64,000 nt of DNA from Mucilaginibacter ginkgonis (GCF_009754905.2 NZ_CP066775.1:558001-622000), one strand, 5' to 3'. Positions 43,445 through 52,336 are shown, numbered from the stretch's first letter. Notes: generated from the letters alone by a model not told the origin. Numbers and translations: made by a program.

Positions 43445-43874
43445 ACTGGCTTACATCGCCATTGTATTTCAATATCTCGCGTACAATGGTCGAACTTATG
43501 GAAGAGTAGCCCGGCTTGCTTACAATGAAGATGCTTTCAATCTCCGGCGCAAGGGCATGGTTCATTTGAGCGATAGCCTTTTCATATTCAAAATCAGAAA
43601 CGGTACGTATACCCCTGATCATGTACGCGGCGTTTATGCTTCGGCAAAAATCTATGGTTAATCCTTCGTAAGCTGCGATGTGGATTTTAGGCTCATGCGC
43701 AAATACAGCCCTCAGCATTTCCTCGCGTTTGCCTACTGACAGGAACCCTTGTTTAGTACTGTTGGCACCAATCCCAATATAGATCTTGTCGAACAAGCCG
43801 ATAGAGCGTTCTACGATATCAACATGTGCTTTGGTTACAGGATCGAACGAGCCGGGAAACAGGGCAATCTTCAT
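43413..43874 (-). CDS. coaD: Phosphopantetheine adenylyltransferase (coaD)
   Basis: The 153-residue enzyme has the nucleotidyltransferase start MKIALFPGSFDPVTKAHVDIVERS (His18 in the TxxH motif), the central MIRGIRTVSDFEYE and the C-terminal SSTIVREI. It makes dephospho-CoA from ATP and 4'-phosphopantetheine, the fourth step of CoA synthesis. Its length and motifs are normal. It overlaps the convergent NUDIX gene at its 3' end by 32 bases. Confidence 0.96.
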   Translation of the reverse strand: MKIALFPGSFDPVTKAHVDIVERSIGLFDKIYIGIGANSTKQGFLSVGKREEMLRAVFAHEPKIHIAAYEGLTIDFCRSINAAYMIRGIRTVSDFEYEKAIAQMNHALAPEIESIFIVSKPGYSSISSTIVREILKYNGDVSQFIPKAALSFL

Positions 43875-43934
43875 TTTATAAAGTTAGTGTTTCGGCATTA
43901 ATAAATAGTTATCAGTGTTTAAGAACAAAACCTT

Positions 43935-43960
43935 GTCATTGCGAGGCACGAAGCAATCCC
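43935..43960. repeat. GTCATTGCGAGG-GAAGCAATC intergenic repeat
   Basis: GTCATTGCGAGGCACGAAGCAATCCC, with inverted ends. The same element occurs at 47618, 47995 and 50853. It lies upstream of coaD. Confidence 0.75.
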
Positions 43961-44035
43961 AGCATGAAATCGGTATCCTACTGCCAGGACTATAACTGAG
44001 CGGTTGTTCTTGATGAAAGTTGCAAACTTTATTTC

Positions 44036-44111
44036 GGGCGTTACCCTCGTTTCGCTCGGGTCGGGCCATTCGCTATGTCTGCTGCGCAGATGCCGCTTCT
44101 GTCCCTAACGC
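44036..44111 (+). repeat. GGGCGTTACCC-type dispersed repeat, copy 3 (short)
   Basis: Keeps both ends (GGGCGTTACCCTCG and TCCCTAACGC) and a GCTCGGGTCGGGCC section, but the middle is replaced by CTATGTCTGCTGCGCAG. This copy is about 30 bases shorter than the other two. It lies 31 bases from the end of rsmD. Confidence 0.8.
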
Positions 44112-44142
44112 AAACTGTCCTGCTTGTCATTGCAATTGCGGC

Positions 44143-44682
44143 TCAATTGCCATTTCTAAAAAACGAGAATGACGAGTGCCCGTACCTGCGCTGTTCCACA
44201 AACGCGGGATGGTTGCTTAGGTTCTGCATAGACTGGTGCTCGATGATCAGTAAACCATCAGGGTTCAAAAAATCGCGGTCGAAAACAATTTTGGCAATTT
44301 CCGGGATACGGCTTAGGTCGTAAGGTGGGTCGGCGAATATCAGGTCGTACTTATCTGTTTGCTGTGCCAGATATTTAAAAACGTCTGATTTGCGGGTTGT
44401 CAGCTGGTCGAGTTTATGCTGCGCGGCTACTTCAGTCACATATTTTACGCAACCAAACGCGCGGTCTATACATAGCACAGATTCAGCATACCTTGATGCA
44501 AACTCTAACGCCACATTCCCCGTGCCGCTGAAGAGATCCAAAACGGTTATGCCTTCTAACTCTATTTGGTTCTGCAGGATATTGAACAGCGCTTCTTTGG
44601 CCAGATCAGTCGTCGGCCTCACGGGAAGATTGGCAGGCGGATTAAGCCGCAGGCCTTTTAACTTGCCGCCAATTATACGCAT
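44143..44682 (-). CDS. rsmD: 16S rRNA (guanine(966)-N(2))-methyltransferase (rsmD)
   Basis: The 179-residue SAM methyltransferase has the start MRIIGGKLKGLRL, the RPTTDLAKEALFNIL segment, SAM motif TVLDLFSGTGNVALEFASR and the catalytic motif FADPPYDLS, all typical of RsmD. It methylates G966 of 16S rRNA in the small subunit. Its start overlaps the DUF3822 gene by ten bases, so the two are coupled. Confidence 0.96.
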   Translation of the reverse strand: MRIIGGKLKGLRLNPPANLPVRPTTDLAKEALFNILQNQIELEGITVLDLFSGTGNVALEFASRYAESVLCIDRAFGCVKYVTEVAAQHKLDQLTTRKSDVFKYLAQQTDKYDLIFADPPYDLSRIPEIAKIVFDRDFLNPDGLLIIEHQSMQNLSNHPAFVEQRRYGHSSFSFFRNGN

Positions 44683-45476
44683 AGCTGCAATGCAGACAAT
44701 ACCAAAACGTGTTGCGGCTCAACCTCGGCCGGGATATGTGATAACAATGATATCTTGCTGATCTCTACCTGGCGAAAGAACTCTTTAAGCGAATCTACTA
44801 TATCATCATTAGCAGAAACAGCACCGCTTAGCACTAATGACGCGTCGGACTGGGTTATACCTAATTCGGCTGCTACCAGAGCGATATAGTATACTATGTC
44901 GTTGTTGTCTGATATGGCATAGCGGTTGTAGAATCTCAGCTTCTCGTCTGTAAAGTTGGCAATGCGTATCAGGTTATCCTGTATGTTAATGTAAAGACTG
45001 TTATTAAACGGCTGCTTGCGGGCAATGGCTTGCAGCCAGCCTTTATACAAGAAGTTGATCTTTACAGCTGAGAAGGTTTGGGATAGCCGATCTTCGATAT
45101 TTTTGCTGCAGGAGAAGACGATCTGGTTGCCCGAGTCTACATGCTGACTGAATATTTTATCGCCTTCTTCTATTTTCAGATACTTGGCAAACTCGTGCGC
45201 CTTAGCCGGGTCGAACAATTCATTAGGGATGATCGAAAAGTCGCGGGGCATTACGCCTGCTATCACCTGTTTGTAATTTACCGGGTGGGCACCTTTAAGC
45301 GTAAGTGGTGTAGCTAATTGGCTAATCGGTAATTTCACGCCGAATGCCAGTAAGGTATCATTCTCAGTCACCAGGTAGCAGAATTCATTTTCGCTGATGC
45401 CTAACAGCAAATTATAGTTCTGCGCGCTTTCGGGATTGTAGTCTCCGCTTAGGTAAGGTGTTAACGGGCTGATCAT
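44673..45476 (-). CDS. DUF3822 family protein
   Basis: The 267-residue protein has the DUF3822 layout, an actin-like fold of the ASKHA kind seen in Bacteroidota: LLGISENEFCYLVTENDTLLAFGVKLP, SIIPNELFDPAKAHEFAKYL, QAIARKQPFNNSLYINIQDNLIRIANF and LVLSGAVSANDDIVDSL. It is regularly found next to rsmD, and its role is unknown. It is first in the rsmD unit, with its promoter in the repeat-containing gap shared with the helicase gene. Confidence 0.88.
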   Translation of the reverse strand: MISPLTPYLSGDYNPESAQNYNLLLGISENEFCYLVTENDTLLAFGVKLPISQLATPLTLKGAHPVNYKQVIAGVMPRDFSIIPNELFDPAKAHEFAKYLKIEEGDKIFSQHVDSGNQIVFSCSKNIEDRLSQTFSAVKINFLYKGWLQAIARKQPFNNSLYINIQDNLIRIANFTDEKLRFYNRYAISDNNDIVYYIALVAAELGITQSDASLVLSGAVSANDDIVDSLKEFFRQVEISKISLLSHIPAEVEPQHVLVLSALQLCV

Positions 45477-45509
45477 GTACTAAGCAAATGTAATATAAAA
45501 ATTTAACCC

Positions 45510-45533
45510 CCTCTGCCCCCTAAAGGGGGAATT
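45510..45533. repeat. CCCCCT-type GC-rich repeat, left arm
   Basis: CCCCCTCTGCCCCCTAAAGG followed by GGGAA. It is the inverted partner of the block at 45583-45607. Both belong to the family seen at 21549 and 59276. Confidence 0.75.
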
Positions 45534-45544
45534 TTGTTGAGACG

Positions 45545-45574
45545 TTTGATACCCTAATCTAAAAAGTATCTTTG
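45545..45574 (+). promoter_or_regulatory. Bacteroidota promoter of the helicase gene
   Basis: TTTG at 45545-45548 and TATCTTTG at 45567-45574 are 18 bases apart, an excellent match to TTTG-N19-TAnnTTTG. The promoter lies between the two arms of an inverted GC-rich repeat. Confidence 0.72.
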
Positions 45575-45582
45575 TGTTTTCA

Positions 45583-45607
45583 TTCCCCCTTCAGGGGGTT
45601 AGGGGGT
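45583..45607. repeat. CCCCCTTCAGGGGG repeat, right arm
   Basis: TCCCCCTTCAGGGGGTTAGG followed by GGG. It is the inverted partner of 45510-45533 and lies between the promoter and the TTG start; the AGGGGG could act as a ribosome-binding site. Confidence 0.75.
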
Positions 45608-45610
45608 AAT

Positions 45611-47032
45611 TTGTCAACCATTCAGTATTTAGAGAAAGCATTTCCGCATGAGCCTACGCCGCAGCAGGCCGGGCTTTTTCAAAAGCTGCATACCTTCATT
45701 ATGGACCAAAGCGGTTATGCCTGTTTTATTCTAAAGGGCTACGCGGGCACAGGCAAAACAACCATTGTTAGTGCATTGGTTAAGGCTTTGAGGCATTATG
45801 GATTAAAGTCGGTGTTACTGGCGCCTACCGGGAGGGCGGCCAAAGTGATCAGCGGTTACTCGGGCAAAAAGGCATTTACCATTCACAAAAAGATCTACCG
45901 TAAACGCCAGGCCATGGGCATGGATACAGGTTTTGCAAACGCCATAAACCTGGCCGAGGACACCATTTTCGTAGTTGATGAGGCTTCAATGATCTCTGAT
46001 GAAGGCACCGGCTTTACGCGTGATACCTTACTTGCCGACCTGGTCACCTATGTATATAACGACAAGAACTGCAAGTTGCTTTTGGTGGGCGATACCGCCC
46101 AGCTGCCGCCTGTAGGCAGCGAGTTTAGTCCGGCGCTGGATGCCAAGTTGCTGACAGACAATTTCGGGCTGGAGGTAAAAAGCTACGAGCTGACCGACGT
46201 GCTGCGTCAGCAAAAGGAATCGGGGATATTGTTCAATGTAACGGGTATCCGCAACATCATTCGCGAGGGGGAAGAGTATGCACCGCAGATAATTACCAAA
46301 GGTTATAAGGACGTTTACAGGATGACCGGCGAGCGGCTGCAGGAGGGACTTGAATATACCTACAACAAATTCGGTTTCGAGAACACGCTGATCGTTTGCC
46401 GCTCTAACAAGAATGCCAACATGTACAATCAGCAGATACGCAGCCGCCTACTGTACCGTGAGGAAGAATTAACCGGCGGCGACCGCGTAATGGTGGTGAA
46501 AAACAATTATTTCTGGCTGCAAAGCGGCGAGGGCGACAGTACCGACTTTATCGCCAACGGTGATATGGGCGTGATTACCCGTGTACGCCGCACGGAAGAA
46601 ATGTATGGCCACCGTTTTGCAGATGTACTGCTGCAGCTATCAGACCTGGCCGAAGAAAAGACCATCGAGTGCAAGGTGATGCTGGATACGCTAACCTCCG
46701 AGACGCCGGCCATGTCATCCGCCGCGCAAAAGGAGTTTTATGCCGAGGTGATGAAGGATTACGCGCATATTCCTAACCGGCGCCAGCAGATGAACGAATT
46801 AAAGCTCAACCCTTATTATAACGCCTTGCAGATAAAATTCTCTTACGCCGTTACCTGCCACAAAGCGCAGGGCGGTCAGTGGGACGCGGTTTTTGTTGAC
46901 CAAGGGTACCTGACGGATGAGATGTTAAACACCGATTTCCTGCGCTGGCTTTATACCGCCTGCACCCGCGCCCGGCAGGAGTTGTTCCTGGTGAATTTTG
47001 GCAAGCAGTTTTTTGCTGAGGTAAGCGAATAA
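45611..47032 (+). CDS. AAA-family ATP-dependent helicase (RecD/TraA-like)
   Basis: From the TTG at 45611 (LSTIQYLEKAFPHEPTPQQ) the product has 473 residues. It has a superfamily 1 helicase plan: Walker A GYAGTGKTTIVSALV at about 43, Walker B VVDEASMISD, motif III LLVGDTAQLPPVGSE, and the UvrD_C_2 end KFSYAVTCHKAQGGQWDAVFVDQG with YTACTRARQELFLV. An ATG at 45572 in the same frame would add 13 residues encoded by the GC-rich repeat and starts inside the -7 box, so TTG is preferred. It probably unwinds DNA in repair or recombination. Confidence 0.9.
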   Translation: MSTIQYLEKAFPHEPTPQQAGLFQKLHTFIMDQSGYACFILKGYAGTGKTTIVSALVKALRHYGLKSVLLAPTGRAAKVISGYSGKKAFTIHKKIYRKRQAMGMDTGFANAINLAEDTIFVVDEASMISDEGTGFTRDTLLADLVTYVYNDKNCKLLLVGDTAQLPPVGSEFSPALDAKLLTDNFGLEVKSYELTDVLRQQKESGILFNVTGIRNIIREGEEYAPQIITKGYKDVYRMTGERLQEGLEYTYNKFGFENTLIVCRSNKNANMYNQQIRSRLLYREEELTGGDRVMVVKNNYFWLQSGEGDSTDFIANGDMGVITRVRRTEEMYGHRFADVLLQLSDLAEEKTIECKVMLDTLTSETPAMSSAAQKEFYAEVMKDYAHIPNRRQQMNELKLNPYYNALQIKFSYAVTCHKAQGGQWDAVFVDQGYLTDEMLNTDFLRWLYTACTRARQELFLVNFGKQFFAEVSE

Positions 47033-47132
47033 GTTAATAAGCGAGTTTTGCGTTGTGAGTGGTAAGTTGTGGGTATCAACATCGCAGCGATTTGACAGAG
47101 CAAAAAAGCCAAAACACTGACTCATTTATGCG

Positions 47133-47150
47133 AGTGTAACATGTTACACT
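47133..47150. repeat. 18-bp perfect palindrome AGTGTAACATGTTACACT
   Basis: Perfect inverted repeat in an AT-rich non-coding stretch. The related pieces GTGTCACAC (about 47270) and GTGTTACAC (about 47290) follow. It could be a dimeric regulator's operator or a small hairpin. Confidence 0.6.
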
Positions 47151-47404
47151 TTTCCCCTGGATACTGACTTATTAGTATTTGACAAGATTTTGTCAGAGTT
47201 ATAAGTTGTTGTAAATCAATAAGGCATAATTATGTCAGCGTTTCACGTTAGCGATTTTTCACCGAAAAGTGTCACACATTTTTTGCAGGTGTTACACCGG
47301 CAAATTGGTGTCAGCAGTGGGTTTTTGCCTCACCACGATCCTGCGACAGCCTCAGGATGACATTGTTTGAGCACCGCTCATTCGCCGCGGAGGGCTCGTT
47401 ATTT

Positions 47405-47790
47405 TGTGCCCTGGCCACCGCTCTGTTTTCGCCTCACCCCCAACCCCTCTCCAAAGGAGAGGGGCGTTCCCCTTGCTGTACATTCTGTTAATTCTTTAAT
47501 CCTGGAAATTTTGGTTCGGATGTAGTAGCGGCATCCGCCTTTATTGCGTTGGCCACCGCTCTGTTTTCGCCTCACCCAAAACCCCTCTACGAAGGAGAGG
47601 GGCTTCTTTTCCGCGTTGTCATTGCGAGGAGCACAGCGACGAAGCAATCTTAAGGAATAGGACCACTACTCTCCCGATAGCTATGGAGACCCTCTCCGAA
47701 GAAGAGGGGCGTTTCCCATTGCCGCAGATTTTTTAATTTTTAAATCCAAAAATTCCGGTTAAGACTTAACGTTAGCCCGCCTTTTTTGCT
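47405..47790. repeat. First unit of a tandemly duplicated intergenic region
   Basis: A block with CACCGCTCTGTTTTCGCCTC at 47416 and 47554, palindromic CCCCTCTCC/GGAGAGGGG at 47444-47464 and 47582-47602, a TACATTCTGTTAATTC segment at 47479, and GTCATTGCGAGG at 47618. The segment from 47479 repeats almost exactly 379 bases downstream. No protein is encoded. Confidence 0.85.
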
Positions 47791-48024
47791 CTAGTCACCG
47801 CTCTGTTTTCGCCTCACTTCAACCTTTTCCAAAGGAGAGGGGCGTTTCCCGTTGTTGTACATTCTGTTAATTCTTAAATCCTGGAAATTTTGGTTCGGAT
47901 GTAGTAGCGGCATCCGCCTTTATTGCGTTGGCCACCGCTCTGTTTTCGCCTCACCCCAACCCCTCTCCAAAGGAGAAGGGCTTCTTACCGCGTTGTCATT
48001 GCGAGGAGTGCAGCGACGAAGCGA
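47791..48024. repeat. Second unit of the tandem duplication
   Basis: CACCGCTCTGTTTTCGCCTC recurs at 47796 and 47933, and TACATTCTGTTAATTC at 47858. GGAGAGGGG-type palindromes are at about 47822 and 47959, and GTCATTGCGAGG at 47995. The parts correspond to unit one shifted by 379 bases, with one mismatch over about 95 bases. With unit one it fills most of the 1.1-kb gap before clpB. Confidence 0.85.
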
Positions 48025-48126
48025 TGGATTATTCAACACACCCGTCAAATCGTCACCCCAAGTTAATTTCTCCTGACTTTTTAACAGGCTGCAAACCATT
48101 GGCTTAAGTATTGATTTAATGGTTGT

Positions 48127-50718
48127 ATGAATTTTAACAACTATACTATAAAAGCGCAGGAAGCCGTACAAAAGGCAACCGAGATTGCAACAGCCAATCA
48201 GCAGCAGGCGATAGAAAATGCCCACCTGCTAAAGGGTTTGTTAATGGTTGATGAAAATGTAATTAGCTACCTGTTAAAAAAACTAAACGTAAATATTACC
48301 CGTCTTAATGAGGTGCTGGATAAGCAGATCGCGTCTTACCCAAAGGTGAGCGGTAGCAATATCTACCTGTCATCAAATACCAACTCTGCCTTGCAAAAAG
48401 CGCAGGGCTATTTAAAGGAGTTTAAGGATGAATTTATCTCTGTCGAGCATATACTTCTTGGCATTCTTGCAGTGAGCGATCCCGCAGGCAGCGCTTTGAA
48501 AGACGCCGGCGTAAACGAAAAAGACTTAAAGAAAGCCATCATAGAATTACGCGGCGATAACAAGGTGACCGACCAAAACGCCGAGGCTACTTATAACGCG
48601 TTGAACAAATATGCACGTAATCTTAATGAATATGCCGAGTCGGGCAAACTGGACCCGGTGATCGGCCGCGACGAAGAAATTCGCCGTGTCATACAGATCC
48701 TGTCGCGCCGTACCAAAAACAATCCTGTTTTGGTGGGCGAGCCGGGTGTGGGTAAAACCGCTATTGCCGAAGGTATCGCGTTCCGGATTATTAAAGGCGA
48801 CGCGCCGGAGAACCTGAAGACCAAAACTGTTTACTCGCTGGACATGGGTGCGCTGGTTGCCGGTGCGAAATACAAAGGCGAGTTTGAGGAACGCTTAAAA
48901 GCGGTTATCAAAGAAGTTACCCAAAGCGACAATGAGATCATTTTGTTTATTGATGAGATACACACTTTGGTTGGTGCCGGTGGGGGCGAGGGTGCTATGG
49001 ACGCGGCCAACATTCTGAAGCCTGCTTTGGCCCGTGGCGAACTGCGCGCGATAGGAGCGACTACCCTAAACGAGTACCAAAAGTATATAGAAAAAGATAA
49101 GGCGCTCGAACGCCGTTTTCAAAAGGTAAATGTGGACGAGCCGGACGCTGCCGACGCGATCTCGATCCTTCGCGGTTTGAAGGAACGTTACGAAACACAC
49201 CACAAGGTGCGCATATTGGATGAGGCGATCATTGCTTCGGTAGAAATGTCGCAGCGATATATTGCCGATCGTTTTTTACCTGACAAAGCCATTGACCTGA
49301 TGGACGAGGCTGCATCGAAGCTTCGCCTGGAGATGGATTCTGTTCCCGAAGCGGTTGACGAGCTTGAACGCCGCATTATGCAATTGGAAATTGAGCGCGA
49401 GGCGATCAAGCGTGAAAATGACGACCGTAAAGTAAAAGAACTAAGTGAAGTGATTGCCAACCTGTCGTCTGAAAGGGACTCTTTACGTGCCAAATGGCAG
49501 GGAGAAAAGGACCTGGTCGATGGCGTGAACCTGAAGGTTGAGCAGATCGAAAGCCTGAAACTGGAAGCCGAGCAGGCCGAACGTGCCGGCGATTATGGCA
49601 AAGTAGCAGAGATTCGCTATGGCCGTATTAAAGAAGCCGAAGAAGAAGTGGCAAAACTTAAAGCGGCGCTTTTAGAGAACCAGGACGACAGCCGCATGCT
49701 GAAAGAAGAGGTTACCGCTGATGATATTGCCGGTGTGGTTTCGCGCTGGACGGGTATCCCGGTTTCTAAAATGGTACAGAGCGAGCGCGAGAAGTTATTG
49801 CACCTTGAGGATGAGCTGCACAAGCGTGTGGCGGGCCAGGAAGAAGCGATAGAAGCCATCAGTGATGCCATTCGCCGCAGCCGCGCAGGCTTGCAGGACA
49901 AGCGCAAACCTATAGGGTCGTTCATATTTTTAGGGACCACCGGTGTGGGTAAAACTGAATTGGCAAAGGCGCTGGCTGAGTACCTCTTTAATGATGAGGG
50001 TTCGATGATCCGCATCGACATGTCAGAATACCAGGAACGCCATGCGGTCTCGAGGCTGATAGGCGCGCCCCCGGGATATGTAGGTTATGATGAAGGCGGC
50101 CAATTGACAGAGGCCGTTCGACGCAAACCATACAGTGTGATCTTGCTTGATGAAATAGAAAAGGCACACCCGGATGTGTTCAACATATTGCTGCAAGTAC
50201 TGGACGATGGCCGCCTGACCGATAATAAAGGCCGCGTGGTGAACTTTAAAAATACCATCGTGATCATGACTTCGAACATCGGCGCGCACCTCATCCAGGA
50301 GAACTTCGAGAACTTTGAAGAGAGCGATAAGGATGAAGTGATCGCGAAGACAAAAAATCAGTTGTTTGATCTGTTGAAGAAGACCATTCGCCCCGAGTTT
50401 TTGAACCGTATCGACGAGATCATCATGTTTACTCCGCTGGGCCGGAATGAAATTGGCGAAATCGTTAAACTACAGTTCAGCCAGTTGCAGGATACTTTAG
50501 CCGAGATGGGCATCAGTATGGAAGCATCAGAAGAAGCTTTGGATTGGCTGGCCCAACTGGGTTATGACCCGCAATTTGGCGCGAGGCCGTTGAAACGTGT
50601 GATCCAGAAAAAGATCCTCAACGAACTGTCCAAGCAGATACTTGCCGGTAAAGTTGACAAAGACAGCAAGATTAAGCTGGATATGTTTGACAACCAATTT
50701 GTGTTTTTGAATGAGTGA
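48127..50718 (+). CDS. clpB: ATP-dependent chaperone ClpB
   Basis: The 863-residue protein has the Clp N-domain (about 1-145), the first AAA+ domain with Walker [10 protein letters not shown] (about 204-212) and Walker [21 protein letters not shown], and the coiled-coil middle domain (about 400-525, [17 protein letters not shown] and similar). The second AAA+ domain has Walker [13 protein letters not shown] (603-614), and a C-terminal domain follows. The middle domain distinguishes ClpB from ClpA/ClpC. It disaggregates proteins with DnaK. It is flanked on both sides by repeat-filled gaps, and I see no obvious heat-shock element upstream. Confidence 0.97.
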   Translation: MNFNNYTIKAQEAVQKATEIATANQQQAIENAHLLKGLLMVDENVISYLLKKLNVNITRLNEVLDKQIASYPKVSGSNIYLSSNTNSALQKAQGYLKEFKDEFISVEHILLGILAVSDPAGSALKDAGVNEKDLKKAIIELRGDNKVTDQNAEATYNALNKYARNLNEYAESGKLDPVIGRDEEIRRVIQILSRRTKNNPVLVGEPGVGKTAIAEGIAFRIIKGDAPENLKTKTVYSLDMGALVAGAKYKGEFEERLKAVIKEVTQSDNEIILFIDEIHTLVGAGGGEGAMDAANILKPALARGELRAIGATTLNEYQKYIEKDKALERRFQKVNVDEPDAADAISILRGLKERYETHHKVRILDEAIIASVEMSQRYIADRFLPDKAIDLMDEAASKLRLEMDSVPEAVDELERRIMQLEIEREAIKRENDDRKVKELSEVIANLSSERDSLRAKWQGEKDLVDGVNLKVEQIESLKLEAEQAERAGDYGKVAEIRYGRIKEAEEEVAKLKAALLENQDDSRMLKEEVTADDIAGVVSRWTGIPVSKMVQSEREKLLHLEDELHKRVAGQEEAIEAISDAIRRSRAGLQDKRKPIGSFIFLGTTGVGKTELAKALAEYLFNDEGSMIRIDMSEYQERHAVSRLIGAPPGYVGYDEGGQLTEAVRRKPYSVILLDEIEKAHPDVFNILLQVLDDGRLTDNKGRVVNFKNTIVIMTSNIGAHLIQENFENFEESDKDEVIAKTKNQLFDLLKKTIRPEFLNRIDEIIMFTPLGRNEIGEIVKLQFSQLQDTLAEMGISMEASEEALDWLAQLGYDPQFGARPLKRVIQKKILNELSKQILAGKVDKDSKIKLDMFDNQFVFLNE

Positions 50719-50738
50719 GCGCTATAACACTGGCATGC

Positions 50739-50840
50739 AAAAGACCTCTCCCCAACCCCTCTCCGAAGGAGAGGGGCTACTTGAAATGCGTCATTGCGGA
50801 GATTTGCCTCACCCCAACCCCTCTCCGAAGGAGAGGGGCT
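50739..50840. repeat. CCCCTCTCC-GAA-GGAGAGGGG palindromic repeats, two copies
   Basis: Perfect stems at 50757-50777 and 50818-50838, each preceded by CCCCAACC, as in the region before clpB. They may form hairpins at the end of the clpB transcript. The 331-base gap after clpB contains only repeats and the terminator. Confidence 0.85.
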
Positions 50841-50852
50841 TAAAACCAAAGC

Positions 50853-50963
50853 GTCATTGCGAGCCGCGAAAAGCGGCGCGGCAATCCCCGAGCTACAGAG
50901 CAGTTGGTTAATTTAGAGATTGCTTCGTTGCCCCGATAGCTATCGGCGCGCCTCGCAAAGACG
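50853..50963. repeat. GTCATTGCGAG repeat with inverted partner
   Basis: GTCATTGCGAGCC...GCAATCCCC (50853-50889) is mirrored by GATTGCTTCGTTGCCCCGATA...CCTCGCAAAGAC (50918-50963), giving an imperfect inverted pair. Confidence 0.7.
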
Positions 50964-50972
50964 TGAAGAAAT

Positions 50973-51013
50973 AACAAGCAAAGGCTTATCGAAAGATAAG
51001 CCTTTGCTTGTTT
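50973..51013. terminator. Strong bidirectional terminator
   Basis: Perfect 18-bp stem (AACAAGCAAAGGCTTATC) with a GAAA tetraloop and T tail. It lies downstream of the minus-strand YXWGXW lipoprotein gene and also ends transcription from clpB. Confidence 0.93.
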
Positions 51014-51049
51014 ATAAGCGCTCTCGTTTAGAGAAGAAGGGGTTAGGCC

Positions 51050-51346
51050 CTACCTGCGCCATCTGCCGCGAACCCAAACATGGCCGCGCGGGCCCTGGCG
51101 CCAGTAGCCCGGTGCGTAAGTGTAACCTACACGCCTGTGTACGTAATACCCGTTGGTGTATACATACCGGCCGCCATTCCAGTTCCATTCACCAGGGACC
51201 CAATAGGCATCAGCGTATGGAGCGGCAGGTCGTGCGTAAACAGGTTCAACAGGGCGGTCGGCCACATAGTAAGAGCCGCTGCATGCCGCTAAAGACATGG
51301 TGCAGGCAATGCCTAAGCCCAAAAATACTTTTGATAATGTTTTCAT
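51050..51346 (-). CDS. YXWGXW-repeat lipoprotein
   Basis: From the ATG at 51344-51346 the product has 98 residues. It has a lipoprotein signal (MKTLSKVFLGLGIACTMSLAACSGS, lipid Cys in LAAC) and then aromatic repeats (YADAYWVPGEWNWNGGRYVY, YAPGYWRQGPRGHVWVRGRW). An in-frame ATG 30 bases upstream adds ten residues before the signal peptide and is not favoured. It is a paralogue of 25338-25634, which lacks the lipobox. The role in the envelope is unknown. Confidence 0.82.
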   Translation of the reverse strand: MKTLSKVFLGLGIACTMSLAACSGSYYVADRPVEPVYARPAAPYADAYWVPGEWNWNGGRYVYTNGYYVHRRVGYTYAPGYWRQGPRGHVWVRGRWRR

Positions 51347-51393
51347 AATAGTTGTTGTTGTATCTATATACGACAAGCAACTTTTTAGAAAGT

Positions 51394-52287
51394 TTAACCG
51401 CGGGCAAATTTAGGCGCAACAACCAGGTCTTTACTGCCTGCGGTATATTGGTAAAACCCTTCGCCCGATTTAATGCCTTTATGACCCGCGGTAACCATAT
51501 TTACCAGCAACGGGCACGGCGCATATTTGGGGTTACCGAAGCCATCGTGCAAAACATTCAATATCGCCAGGCAAACGTCAAGGCCAATAAAATCGGCTAA
51601 GTGCAGCGGGCCCATAGGATGGGCCATCCCCAATTTCATTACCGTATCTATTTCATAAACGCCGGCTACGCCTTCATACAAAGTATAGATGGCCTCGTTG
51701 ATCATCGGCATTAAAATGCGGTTGGCCACAAAGCCTGGATAGTCGTTCACTTCGACAGGAGTTTTACCCAGCTTTTCAGACAGGTCCATGATCCGGTTTG
51801 TTACCTCATCAGTAGTTGCATACCCGCGGATCACCTCAACCAGTTTCATCAGCGGCACCGGGTTCATAAAGTGCATCCCGATAACGTTACCCGGATTGTT
51901 AGTTACCGAGGCAATTTTGGTAATCGATATAGAAGATGTATTGCTGGCCAGTACCGTTTCGGATTTGCACCATTCGCTCAGGTCTTTAAAAAGCTTCAGC
52001 TTGATGTCGCTGTTTTCTGTAGCGGCTTCTATAACTAGGTCTGCATTTGCTACTGCCGATTTTACGTCAGTAAAGGTGGTAATGTTTGCCAGCGCCTGCT
52101 GCTTGGTGTTTTCATCAGCAGTACCTTTTTTAATCTGACGATCAAAGTTGGCAGTTATGGTTTGTATGGCTTTGTCCAATGCCGGCTGACTGATGTCGGC
52201 CAATGCCACTTTATAACCATGCTGCGCAAACAGGTGCGCGATACCGTTGCCCATTGTCCCCGAGCCGATGACCGTAATGTTTTCCAT
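51394..52287 (-). CDS. 3-hydroxyacyl-CoA (3-hydroxybutyryl-CoA) dehydrogenase
   Basis: The 297-residue enzyme has the NAD-binding start ITVIGSGTMGNGIAHLFAQHGY, the acidic residue after strand two (VALADIS), and the signature GMHFMNPVPLMKLVEVIRG. The helical C-terminal domain has VNDYPGFVANRILMPMINEA and GLDVCLAIL. It oxidises 3-hydroxyacyl-CoA, or reduces acetoacetyl-CoA, with NAD(H). It is a single-domain form, so it is not part of a FadB-type fusion. bioD follows downstream on the same strand after 49 bases. Confidence 0.93.
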   Translation of the reverse strand: MENITVIGSGTMGNGIAHLFAQHGYKVALADISQPALDKAIQTITANFDRQIKKGTADENTKQQALANITTFTDVKSAVANADLVIEAATENSDIKLKLFKDLSEWCKSETVLASNTSSISITKIASVTNNPGNVIGMHFMNPVPLMKLVEVIRGYATTDEVTNRIMDLSEKLGKTPVEVNDYPGFVANRILMPMINEAIYTLYEGVAGVYEIDTVMKLGMAHPMGPLHLADFIGLDVCLAILNVLHDGFGNPKYAPCPLLVNMVTAGHKGIKSGEGFYQYTAGSKDLVVAPKFARG

Positions 52288-52336
52288 AGTTCAAATGTGT
52301 AAAAAATGCTTTGTAATGTAAACCTTTTGTGGACGG

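Noticed and set aside
44075..44323. 82-codon plus-strand frame starting in the dispersed repeat
   Set aside because: It starts inside repeat copy 3 and continues antisense to rsmD; no supporting signal.
47405..48024. Possible CRISPR array
   Set aside because: Repeats are irregularly spaced, differ in length and include large palindromes; no spacers of constant size and no cas genes nearby.
47399..48225. Minus-strand frames over the repeat region before clpB
   Set aside because: Their translations are made of repeat units (for example SPSPLERGWGE-like strings) and run into clpB; composition is not protein-like.
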